Assembly: GCA_964496725.1 (NCBI GenBank)
Contig: CAZCAS010000025.1
Location: 1-13,823, forward strand
Direction: 5' to 3'
Origin: JAZGHN01 sp964496725
Lineage (GTDB): Bacteria > Chloroflexota > Dehalococcoidia > Dehalococcoidales > E44-bin46
Length of the DNA: 13,823 nucleotides
Below, in pieces: positions 6,682 to 13,751 of this stretch (within the stretch, counting starts at the first letter, position 1; each line of letters starts with the position of its first letter). Made by a program: the position numbers and the translations under genes. Below the pieces are notes generated by a model. It was not told where the DNA came from and ran no database searches. It worked only from the letters and a program-made list of their open reading frames with translations.

Positions 6682-8514
6682 TTACTTGGCTTCCTCCTTA
6701 AAGAACTGTAATATATCACCAACCTGGAAATCGCTAAAATCCTTGATACCGATTCCACACTCGTAGCCCGCAGCCACTTCCTTAACATCATCTTTAAAGC
6801 GCCTTAGACTGCTAACTGTAGATTCACATATCTCTTTCTTATCACGGAATACCCTCACCGAGACACCCACATTAACCATCCCCTCAGTAACATAGGAACC
6901 CGCTGCCTTTCCCTTCTTGGCAGTAGAGAAAACAGCCCGCACCTCAGCTCGCCCTACAACAACCTCTACATAGGAAGGCTCCAACATGCCTCGAAGCGCC
7001 TTACCCACATCATCCACCAAGTCGTAGATTACATCGTAGGAACGAATGCTCACCCCTTCTACATCAGCCAATCGCCGTGCTCCCGGCTCACAGCCCGCGC
7101 TGAAGCTAACAATGACACCCTTGGAAGCAATGGCCAGCATAACATCGCTCTCAGTAACATTGCCAGTGCCGCTCCGAATAACTCTAACTCGAACTTCATC
7201 CGTTCCCAATCGCTCTAAAGAGCTTCTTATCGGCTCAATACTACCCTGAACATCAGTCTTGAGAATAATGTTAAGCTCCTTTACTCGGCCAGCGCTTATC
7301 TGGTCATAAAGATTGCCCAGGTTCACTGATTTTGACTCTTTCTTCGTCTCCTCTTGACGCTCCTGGATTAAAGCCTGAGCCTCACGTTCATTAGCTACAA
7401 CCGTCAGGACATCCCCCACCTGGGGTATAGTGGTTAAGCCAAGGATTTCTACCGGGTCAGCCAGCTCGGTCTTCTTCACCCGCTTCCGCTTATCATTAAA
7501 CATAGCCTTTATTCTACCCCAGGTAGTGCCAACTACCATGGTATCGCCAACTTTCAAGCTTCCGCTTTGCACCAACACAGTGGCTAATGGCCCCTTAGTT
7601 TTATCGAGCTCGGCTTCAATGACTACCCCCCTCGCCGGCTGAAGAGGATCCGCCTTAAGGTCCTCCATCTCAGCCACAACCAAAAGGTTCTCCAATAGCT
7701 CAGAGATTCCCTTCTTCTCCTTAGCTGAAACGCTAACGGAGACCACATCGCCTCCCCATTCCTCAATAAGTAAACCGGCATCGGCCAGCTGCTGTTTAAC
7801 CATTTCAAGGTTCACATTGGGCTTATCGATCTTATTAATAGCCACCATTATAGGAACCCCTGCTGCTCGGGCATGGTCTATAGCTTCCAAAGTCTGCGGC
7901 ATTACTCCGTCATCAGCAGCCACCACCAAAATAACGATATCAGTTACCTGAGCCCCACGAGCTCGCATAGCAGTAAAGGCTTCGTGACCCGGAGTATCCA
8001 AAAAAGTAATCTTTTGCCCGTTGACTTCTACCTGGTAGGCACCAATATGCTGAGTAATACCCCCAGCCTCAGTATCCATCACATTGCTTTGCCGGATAGC
8101 ATCCAGAAGTCTAGTCTTGCCGTGATTAACATGACCCATAATGGTAACTACAGGAGGTCGTGGTTGCAAGCCGCCAGACCCTGCACCCGGGAGATGACTA
8201 GGCTTCTTAGCCTCGCTAACAGCACCGGTTGGCTTTTGACTCGCTCGAGGTTTCAGGGAGGCTTGGCGACCAAACTCCGCTGCTATCTTAGCCGCCATCT
8301 CGTAGTTAATAACCTGATTAATATTAGCCATAATGCCCTTCCGCATCAGCTGCTTGATAATATTTATGGCACTGACCTCTAACAGGTCAGCTAGCTCCCT
8401 CACACTTAAGGTGGAAGGAAGCTCAAGCGAAGGCACCTTCGCTGACGAGGAACCGCCACTGACTTCCTCACGCTTAGAACCCGAAGCACTATTTGGTTTA
8501 ACTACCTCTGCCAC
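6682..8514 (-). CDS. infB: translation initiation factor IF-2
   Basis: GTPase that brings fMet-tRNA to the 30S subunit and promotes subunit joining. An IF2_N-like helical segment (about 34-82) and a short linker precede the G domain. G-domain motifs are GHVNHGKT (G1, 127-134), GGITQHIGAY (G2), DTPGH (G3, 173-177) and NKID (G4, 227-230), followed by the beta-barrel domain II, domain III and the C-terminal fMet-tRNA-binding barrel. At 610 residues it is short because the N-terminal extension is minimal. The G1 motif has Asn where the family usually has Asp (GHVDHGKT); the codon is AAT. The start is a GTG (8512-8514) that overlaps the end of rnpM by 13 bases, with AGGAG ten bases upstream inside rnpM, so the two genes are translationally linked. 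Confidence 0.97.
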   Translation of the reverse strand: MAEVVKPNSASGSKREEVSGGSSSAKVPSLELPSTLSVRELADLLEVSAINIIKQLMRKGIMANINQVINYEMAAKIAAEFGRQASLKPRASQKPTGAVSEAKKPSHLPGAGSGGLQPRPPVVTIMGHVNHGKTRLLDAIRQSNVMDTEAGGITQHIGAYQVEVNGQKITFLDTPGHEAFTAMRARGAQVTDIVILVVAADDGVMPQTLEAIDHARAAGVPIMVAINKIDKPNVNLEMVKQQLADAGLLIEEWGGDVVSVSVSAKEKKGISELLENLLVVAEMEDLKADPLQPARGVVIEAELDKTKGPLATVLVQSGSLKVGDTMVVGTTWGRIKAMFNDKRKRVKKTELADPVEILGLTTIPQVGDVLTVVANEREAQALIQERQEETKKESKSVNLGNLYDQISAGRVKELNIILKTDVQGSIEPIRSSLERLGTDEVRVRVIRSGTGNVTESDVMLAIASKGVIVSFSAGCEPGARRLADVEGVSIRSYDVIYDLVDDVGKALRGMLEPSYVEVVVGRAEVRAVFSTAKKGKAAGSYVTEGMVNVGVSVRVFRDKKEICESTVSSLRRFKDDVKEVAAGYECGIGIKDFSDFQVGDILQFFKEEAK

Positions 8515-8786
8515 TTTATAGACTCTCCTAGAAGCTCTTCACCGCATCTAATAAGCCGTTCTCGATTATCTGGGGTAAGAGTAGTTCGCAGGGCATGGTT
8601 CAGCCGATTACCCTTTAATCCCATCTCCCAACATCGCGACGCCCGACATAAATACGCACCACGTCCTGTCTTCTTTCCTTCAGCATCACTCTCTACCCTA
8701 CCATCAGAAACACACACTAAACGAATTAACTCCGGTTTAGGCCTTATACCACGACAAGCCACACAAGTGCGCTGGGGTACATGCAC
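8502..8786 (-). CDS. rnpM: YlxR/RnpM family RNA-binding protein
   Basis: A 94-residue basic protein of the YlxR family, found between nusA and infB in many bacteria and recently described in Firmicutes as a modulator of RNase P. The signature RTCVACR (6-12) is followed by ELIRLV and the GRGAYLCRASRCWE segment, which places conserved Cys and basic residues as in the family. The frame stays open upstream to 8843, but I place the start at the GTG 8784-8786. It lies one base after the nusA stop, has AGGAGG nine bases upstream, and gives the normal family length. The longer version would add an Arg-rich leader read out of frame through the repetitive nusA tail. The end overlaps infB by 13 bases. 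Confidence 0.9.
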   Translation of the reverse strand: MHVPQRTCVACRGIRPKPELIRLVCVSDGRVESDAEGKKTGRGAYLCRASRCWEMGLKGNRLNHALRTTLTPDNRERLIRCGEELLGESIKWQR

Positions 8787-8787
8787 T

Positions 8788-10215
8788 TTAATAATCCTCC
8801 TCCTCACTCTCCTCCTCACTCTCCTCCCCGCCACCACCATCAACCTCTACAATCTTTGCCACTCGACGTCGCTTCTTAATCCTGATGCCATCTTCAGCAT
8901 CCCCTTTACCCCGAGCACCCTTCTTTCCCTTTCTCAATCTACTCACAGGTTTGGCTGGGGCAGGCGCCATAATATCCTCAGCAAACCTAAGCTCACCTTT
9001 TTCTTCCACCTCCGGCTCAACAGCAACCGGGGTAAGCGCAGCCTCCTCAGCTTCTACCTCTTCAGCCGGTTCTTCAGGAGCTAAAACTGGCTTCGCAACC
9101 GTTGCTGTCCCGGCAGGAAGTTCTTCAGTCTCCGCAGCCACTTCCGACTCCTCAGCCGAAAGTTCGGCTTCTGCCATCCTTTCCGCCTCAGCCTCCGAAG
9201 CACTCTTGATATCAATCCGCCAGCCGGTCAGCTTCGCCGCCAGCCTAACGTTCTGTCCCTCCTTACCAATGGCCAATGAAAGCTGCCTATCAGGGACAAC
9301 CACAGTAGCTGACTCATCATTGAGCCCAACCTTTAATACCTGGGCTGGACTAAGAGCATTGGTAACAAAAACAGCGGCGTCTGAGCTCCAGGCAACAACA
9401 TCTATCTTTTCGCCATTTAGCTCACTTACAACATTCTGTATCCTGATGCCACGCAGTCCAACACAGCAACCTACCGGGTCAACGCCCTCCTGATGTGCCG
9501 TTACGGCTACCTTGCTCCGATAGCCAGCTTCACGGGCAATTGCCTTTATCTCCACCATCCCATTAACAACTTCAGGAACCTCTAGCTCCAAAAGCCGCCG
9601 CAACATCTCTGGATGAGATCGCGACACCACCACCCGAGACCCTCTGGTAGTACGGGATACCTCCAAAAGGTAAACCTTGAGCCTCTGTCCTACCCGATAC
9701 TTCTCATTGGGCACCTGCTCCGCTGCTGGTAATATTGCCTCTGTTCTACCCAAGTCAATGAATACCTGCTTGGGCTCAATACGCCGCACCAACCCGGTGA
9801 TAATATCGCCTTCTTTCCCAGCGTACTCCCCAAAGATGGCGCTGTGCTCCGCTTCATGAAGTCGCTGGAGAATAACCTGCTTTGCCGTTTGGGCAGCAAT
9901 ACGCCCCGCATTATGAGGGGTAGCTTCAACCTCAACACTATCGCCAACATCAACGTCAGGGTTAATCCGACGCGCCTCATCAAGTGATATCTCGCTACGA
10001 CCATCCTTCGGCACCTCAACTACTGTTTTCTTAGCCCAGACCTGAACTTTGCCAGTAGCAGGATCAATCTTAACCGCGATGTCCTGATTAGCAGCGAAGC
10101 TATCCTTCCTGTAGGCTGATACCAACGCCGCTTCCACCGCACCTAGAACTACCTCTGCGGGCAGGTTCTTCTCAGCTGAGAGTTGCGTTATTGCAAGCAT
10201 AAAATCGCTCTTCAC
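8788..10215 (-). CDS. nusA: transcription elongation/termination factor NusA
   Basis: Binds RNA polymerase and nascent RNA, modulating pausing, intrinsic termination and antitermination. The N-terminal polymerase-binding domain (about 1-130, MKSDFMLAITQL) is followed by an S1 domain (about 135-200, with VFIDLGRTEAILP) and two KH domains (GLRG at 253-256, GKEG at 317-320). The core ends near 340. A tail of about 135 residues follows: an Ala/Glu/Pro-rich stretch, a basic patch (KGKKGARGKG and KKRRR), and a Glu/Ser terminus EESEEESEEEDY encoded by repeated GAGGAGAGT units. The start is a GTG (10213-10215). The ribosome-binding site is imperfect, with GGGAGG 12 bases upstream. rimP, which often precedes nusA, is absent here. 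The leader carries an attenuator-like hairpin. Confidence 0.97.
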   Translation of the reverse strand: MKSDFMLAITQLSAEKNLPAEVVLGAVEAALVSAYRKDSFAANQDIAVKIDPATGKVQVWAKKTVVEVPKDGRSEISLDEARRINPDVDVGDSVEVEATPHNAGRIAAQTAKQVILQRLHEAEHSAIFGEYAGKEGDIITGLVRRIEPKQVFIDLGRTEAILPAAEQVPNEKYRVGQRLKVYLLEVSRTTRGSRVVVSRSHPEMLRRLLELEVPEVVNGMVEIKAIAREAGYRSKVAVTAHQEGVDPVGCCVGLRGIRIQNVVSELNGEKIDVVAWSSDAAVFVTNALSPAQVLKVGLNDESATVVVPDRQLSLAIGKEGQNVRLAAKLTGWRIDIKSASEAEAERMAEAELSAEESEVAAETEELPAGTATVAKPVLAPEEPAEEVEAEEAALTPVAVEPEVEEKGELRFAEDIMAPAPAKPVSRLRKGKKGARGKGDAEDGIRIKKRRRVAKIVEVDGGGGEESEEESEEEDY

Positions 10216-10255
10216 CCCAGGTTCAAACCTCCCATTTCAAAATTATCCTCCCAAC

Positions 10256-10279
10256 AAAAAAGTGGGATTAAACCCACTT
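10256..10279 (-). terminator. intrinsic terminator / attenuator in the nusA leader
   Basis: On the minus strand AAGTGGG pairs with CCCACTT around a six-base loop (TTTAAT) and is followed by T residues, giving a run of six Ts. A seven-pair stem with a U-tract is a typical Rho-independent terminator. It lies about 20 bases after the predicted start of transcription and about 40 bases before nusA. It could therefore both stop read-through from the glnA unit and act as a regulated attenuator for the nusA operon. Confidence 0.75.
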
Positions 10280-10305
10280 CGCAACTTCAATCTTCTCCTA
10301 GTTAA

Positions 10306-10334
10306 AGTATAGCAAACTATCTTTTATAATGCAA
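10306..10334 (-). promoter_or_regulatory. promoter of the nusA operon
   Basis: The -10 box TATACT (10306-10311, five of six matches) is 17 bases from the -35 box TTGCAT (10329-10334, three matches). Transcription should start near 10299, giving a leader of about 85 bases that contains the hairpin at 10256-10279 before the nusA GTG. Confidence 0.65.
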
Positions 10335-10388
10335 ATTCACGACGCAAATAGGGACACCTTTCAATCAATTCCGAGTCCTTTCTTGTTC

Positions 10389-10517
10389 TTACTGCGCTAT
10401 TTTCTGACGAGCCGTTTCTATGTGCTTCTGCCAGCATCTCCCGTGCACAGAAACAACACACCTAGCGCAATGGCAGATATAAGCTCCAGCTTCTTTGGCA
10501 CAAACAGGCCAATTCAC
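10389..10517 (-). CDS. possible 42-aa Cys/His-rich mini-protein
   Basis: I do not recognise this protein. A GTG start (10515-10517) is preceded by GAGGTGACAA, a fair ribosome-binding site, and lies 15 bases after the secG stop. The 42 residues begin MNWPVCAKEAGAYICHCARC and contain six cysteines or histidines in a tight cluster (Cys6, Cys15, His16, Cys17, Cys20, then His25 and Cys28). That arrangement could hold one or two zinc ions. The C-terminus (KHIETARQKIAQ) is helical in character. It fills most of the secG-nusA gap, ends about 55 bases before the nusA -35 box and would be the last gene of the glnA-gatB-secG unit. Chance cannot be ruled out for so short a frame; conservation of the Cys spacing in relatives would decide. 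Confidence 0.5.
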   Translation of the reverse strand: MNWPVCAKEAGAYICHCARCVVSVHGRCWQKHIETARQKIAQ

Positions 10518-10532
10518 TTGTCACCTCTATGA

Positions 10533-10754
10533 TTACAAGTTGAGCCTGAGTGTCAGCACCGCGATTACTAGGAATATACTGACCAAGATAATGGTAAGCT
10601 GGAACAGGATCTTTTCCACACCCCGTCTAGTCCGATACACAGTGCCGGGTTGACCGAAGATACCTCCCAGCCCCCCACCACGAACCTGAAGCAGAATGAT
10701 CACTATTAAAGCTATAGCCACCACAATCTGGGCTATACTGAAATAAGTTTGCAT
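10533..10754 (-). CDS. secG: preprotein translocase subunit SecG
   Basis: Small membrane subunit of the SecYEG channel that assists protein export. At 73 residues it has two hydrophobic membrane segments (about 5-23 and 48-68) joined by the Gly-rich loop VRGGGLGGIFGQPGTVYRTRRGVEK. This loop matches the family pattern of GGGLGG..G followed by RRG.EK. The ATG follows GAGGAAGGG, which lies within the last codons of gatB, and the gap to the gatB stop is only three bases, so the two are co-translated. Nothing else of the Sec machinery is in the window. Confidence 0.93.
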   Translation of the reverse strand: MQTYFSIAQIVVAIALIVIILLQVRGGGLGGIFGQPGTVYRTRRGVEKILFQLTIILVSIFLVIAVLTLRLNL

Positions 10755-10757
10755 GTG

Positions 10758-12266
10758 TTACCCTTCCTCAAGCTTTTGTTTAAGCAATTCGTTTACCACC
10801 GTTGGATTGGCACGACCTTCTGTAACCCGCATTACCTGCCCGACAAGAAACTTAAGAGCTGGTGCCTTACCCGCCTTATAATCAGCTACAGCCTGATTAT
10901 TACCCTTTATTACGGCGACGACCTCCTTTTCCAGCTCCTCAGCATCACTAATCTGGCTGAGCCCCCGCTCACGAATAATATCAGTGGAGTCCTTTCCAGT
11001 TTTAAACATCTCCTCAAGAACAGGTTTAGCAGTGGTACCACTCACATCACCCCTCGATATCAAGTCCGTCAACTTAACCAGTCGTTCAGGACTGACCTTT
11101 TTTCTGAATTCGGTGATATCTATGTTATTAGCATTGGTTATACGGCTAACCTCGCCTAAGAGCCAGTTACTCCCTAACTTGGCTTTCTCAGCTTTCGGCA
11201 TACTGTCAGGCTTTACTATTTTAGCAAATTTTTCCACAAACTCTTCCTCATAGTCAGCCATCGCCTTGGAACTCGTGAGCAGGTTGGCATCATACAACGG
11301 CAACTCATATTCAGCGACAAATCGGTCGCGTCTGGCTTCGGGCAACTCAGGGAGCTTCGACCTTATTTCCTCCACCCACTCTCGGCTTAACATCAATGGG
11401 GGAAGGTCTGGCTCAGGGAAGTAGCGATAGTCATGGGCATACTCCTTGCTGCGCTGGGAAACAGTTTTCCCCGCCTCCTCCACCCACCCCCTGGTCTCTT
11501 GAACCAGCCTCTCACCATCAACCAATACCTTCCTCTGGCGACTTGCCTCATACTCCAGAGCACGATAAACTGCCTTGAAGCTATTCATATTTTTGACTTC
11601 AACCTTGGTAGCAGACTCCAGGCCATTCTCCGAGCGGACGCTGATGTTAGCGTCACACCTGAAGCTGCCCTCCTCCATATTGCCAGTAGATACGCCCAGG
11701 TATTGAAGTATGCTGCGCAACTTTATAAGGTATTGCCTGGCTTCTTCTGGAGAGCGCAGGTCGGGTTCACCAACAATCTCCATCAACGGCACACCAGCCC
11801 GATTGACATCCACCAGACTATAAGACCCCGTTGCAGAGGCACAGTGGACCAGCTTGGCAACATCCTCCTCAAGATGGACACGGGTTATACCCACCTTATT
11901 CTTTTCGCCATCGACCTCAATAGTGAGCCAGCCATGATGCCCAACAGGACTATCATACTGAGAAATCTGATACCCCTTCATCAGGTCAGGATAGGGATAG
12001 TTCTTACGGTCAAATTTAGTATAATCGGAGATGGTACAATTTAGCGCCAAGGCGGTCATTATCGTATATTCAACTGCCTTCCTATTAATGACTGGCAATA
12101 CCCCTGGCATTCCCAAGCATACTGGGCAGACATGAGTATTGGGCGGGGTACTGGCATAGTCAGCACTGCAACGGCAGTACATCTTGCTCTTAGTCAATAG
12201 CTGGGCATGAACCTCTAAGCCGATAATAGTCTCGAAACTCACAGCCTGCGTTACCCTAGTCGTCAA
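10758..12266 (-). CDS. gatB: aspartyl/glutamyl-tRNA(Asn/Gln) amidotransferase subunit B
   Basis: Kinase/amidation subunit of GatCAB, which converts Glu-tRNA(Gln) or Asp-tRNA(Asn) to the correct amidated aminoacyl-tRNA using glutamine-derived ammonia. Signatures are IGLEVHAQL (15-23), the zinc-binding cysteines 31, 33, 47 and 50 (CRCS...CPVC), KNYPYPDLMKGYQISQYD, LEEDVAKLVH, DVNRAGVPLMEIV, EVKNMNSFKAV and the DYRYFPEPDLPPL motif. The C-terminal YqeY-like tail ends in RANPTVVNELLKQKL. The 502 residues are slightly longer than typical. The start is a TTG (12264-12266) with GAGGT five bases upstream, overlapping the glnA stop region; a GTG eight codons in is the alternative. gatA and gatC are not in the window. 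Confidence 0.96.
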   Translation of the reverse strand: MTTRVTQAVSFETIIGLEVHAQLLTKSKMYCRCSADYASTPPNTHVCPVCLGMPGVLPVINRKAVEYTIMTALALNCTISDYTKFDRKNYPYPDLMKGYQISQYDSPVGHHGWLTIEVDGEKNKVGITRVHLEEDVAKLVHCASATGSYSLVDVNRAGVPLMEIVGEPDLRSPEEARQYLIKLRSILQYLGVSTGNMEEGSFRCDANISVRSENGLESATKVEVKNMNSFKAVYRALEYEASRQRKVLVDGERLVQETRGWVEEAGKTVSQRSKEYAHDYRYFPEPDLPPLMLSREWVEEIRSKLPELPEARRDRFVAEYELPLYDANLLTSSKAMADYEEEFVEKFAKIVKPDSMPKAEKAKLGSNWLLGEVSRITNANNIDITEFRKKVSPERLVKLTDLISRGDVSGTTAKPVLEEMFKTGKDSTDIIRERGLSQISDAEELEKEVVAVIKGNNQAVADYKAGKAPALKFLVGQVMRVTEGRANPTVVNELLKQKLEEG

Positions 12267-12274
12267 GTAAAACC

Positions 12275-13612
12275 TCAGAGGATAGGTAAATACCTCTTTA
12301 ATTCATACTCTGTAACCTGAATACGGTACTGTTCCCACTCAATCTTCTTATTCTGGATAAAACTGCTAAAGACATGGTCGCCGAGAGCTTCTCTTACTAG
12401 AGAGCTGTTCTCAGTCAGGCTTATGGCATCAAGTAGATTCATGGGCAAATGGCCTATACCCCTCTGCTCCCTCTCCTCGCTGGTCATCCCGAAAACATTT
12501 TCTTCAATGGGATCAACCAATTCATATTCCTTTTCAATACCGTCCAGACCAGCAGCCAGCATCACACTGAAAGCCAGGTAAGGGTTACAGGCAGGGTCAG
12601 GAACTCTGAACTCGATTCTGGTAGCGTTTTCCCTACCCACCTGATAGTCAGGAACTCTTATCATATCTGAGCGATTCCTCCTCGCCCAGGAAAGGTAAAC
12701 CGGAGCCTCATAGCCGGGGACTAAGCGCTTATAGGAATTGAGCCACTGGCTAACCACCGCGGTGATTTCCGGGGCATACTTCAGCAGACCAGCAATGTAG
12801 TGCCTGGCCACCTTCGATAGATAGTAGGAATCATTTTTATCAAAGAAGGCATTCCTGTTGCCTTTAAATAGAGATTGGTGCACATGCATGCCGCTGCCAT
12901 TGACACCGAAGATAGGCTTAGGCATAAAGGTAGCATAGACACCATGCTTTAGAGCCACCTCTTTAACCACCAATCGACAGGTCATGACGCTATCCGCCAT
13001 AGTCAAGGCATCATCATAACGCAGGTCTAACTCGTGCTGGCTGGTAGCCACCTCATGATGGACATACTGGACACTGATCCCCATTTGCTCCAGAGCAGCC
13101 ACGGTCTCCATTCTTAAATCGCTACCCATATCAGGCGGGGTTAAATCAAAATAGCCCCCCTCATCTAGGATATCCGTCCCCTCATCGTTCCGGAAATAGA
13201 AGTATTCCAGCTCCGGCCCTACATTGAAAGTGTAACCCATATCAGAGGCTTTTTTAAGATTTCTCTTGAGCACATATCTGGGGTCACCTTCAAAGGGTTG
13301 CCCGCCGGGTTTTAGAATATCGCAAAACATCCTGGCTACAGGTTGTTGCGGTCGGCTCCAGGGCAAGATTTGAAAGGTGGCAGGGTCGGGCCGAGCCACC
13401 ATGTCGCTCTCATCAATTCGAGCAAACCCCTCAATAGAAGAGCCGTCAAATCCCGCCCCATGGGTCAATACCTCCTCCAGCTCCCTGGGAGTAATAGACA
13501 AATTCTTAAGGAAGCCCAGAATATCAGTGAACCACAGACTGATTAACTGGACATTCTCATCCCTGACAGTTTTGAGAACACGCTCTTTGGCTTCTTCACT
13601 TTTATTAACCAA
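12275..13612 (-). CDS. glnA: glutamine synthetase type I (alpha subgroup)
   Basis: Makes glutamine from glutamate, ammonia and ATP in a dodecameric cytosolic complex. Motifs are FDGSSIEGF (55-63), the metal-binding GPELEYFYF (132-140), EVATSQHELD (187-196), NGSGMHVH (238-245) and RVPDPACNPYLAF. The 445 residues and absence of the adenylylation loop place it in the I-alpha group. Arg65 in EGFARIDESDM corresponds to the residue that mediates glutamine feedback inhibition in the Bacillus enzyme. The start is a TTG (13610-13612): an in-frame TGA lies nine bases upstream, no ATG is available nearby, and GGGAG precedes it by ten bases. It heads the glnA-gatB-secG unit, eight bases before gatB. No GlnR/TnrA-type operator was seen. 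Confidence 0.97.
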   Translation of the reverse strand: MVNKSEEAKERVLKTVRDENVQLISLWFTDILGFLKNLSITPRELEEVLTHGAGFDGSSIEGFARIDESDMVARPDPATFQILPWSRPQQPVARMFCDILKPGGQPFEGDPRYVLKRNLKKASDMGYTFNVGPELEYFYFRNDEGTDILDEGGYFDLTPPDMGSDLRMETVAALEQMGISVQYVHHEVATSQHELDLRYDDALTMADSVMTCRLVVKEVALKHGVYATFMPKPIFGVNGSGMHVHQSLFKGNRNAFFDKNDSYYLSKVARHYIAGLLKYAPEITAVVSQWLNSYKRLVPGYEAPVYLSWARRNRSDMIRVPDYQVGRENATRIEFRVPDPACNPYLAFSVMLAAGLDGIEKEYELVDPIEENVFGMTSEEREQRGIGHLPMNLLDAISLTENSSLVREALGDHVFSSFIQNKKIEWEQYRIQVTEYELKRYLPIL

Positions 13613-13662
13613 TTTAGCTCATCTCCCTGTCGACTGCTCGGCGACAATTTTAATTTGGTTAA

Positions 13663-13691
13663 ATATTACCCTACTTTTGCCCTATTGTCTA
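13663..13691 (-). promoter_or_regulatory. promoter of the glnA unit
   Basis: The -35 box TAGACA (13686-13691, five of six matches) and the -10 box TAATAT (13663-13668, four matches) are 17 bases apart. Transcription would start near 13656 with a leader of about 45 bases. It faces away from the tRNA-Ala promoter. Confidence 0.55.
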
Positions 13692-13705
13692 GCTTGACGC
13701 TGCCC

Positions 13706-13734
13706 TTAATAAAAGGGTTCAGATATGCTATAAT
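13706..13734 (+). promoter_or_regulatory. promoter of the tRNA-Ala gene
   Basis: A perfect -10 box TATAAT (13729-13734) lies 17 bases after TTAATA (13706-13711, four of six matches). The tRNA begins 17 bases after the -10 box. The -35 box falls within a small inverted repeat (13703-13717). Confidence 0.6.
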
Positions 13735-13751
13735 TTTTGTTGCTGGCAGGT

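Noticed and set aside
8787..8843. Upstream extension of the rnpM frame into nusA
   Set aside because: Adds an Arg-rich leader read through the repetitive nusA tail; the GTG one base after the nusA stop has a better ribosome-binding site and gives the family length.
8885..9493. 202-codon plus-strand ORF, Ser/Ala-rich
   Set aside because: Antisense shadow of the nusA tail; its Ser/Ala bias mirrors the Glu/Ala codons on the other strand, and no ribosome-binding site or family motif is seen.
10329..10532. 67-codon plus-strand ORF in the secG-nusA gap
   Set aside because: Overlaps the nusA promoter and the minus-strand Cys-rich frame; no ribosome-binding site or motif.
11433..12044. 203-codon plus-strand ORF
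   Set aside because: Lies entirely opposite gatB, whose conserved motifs cover the region; no recognisable domain.
13703..13717. Inverted repeat CCCTT/AAGGG between the glnA and tRNA promoters
   Set aside because: Five pairs, A/T-rich loop, no T-tract on either strand; could be an operator but nothing identifies it.
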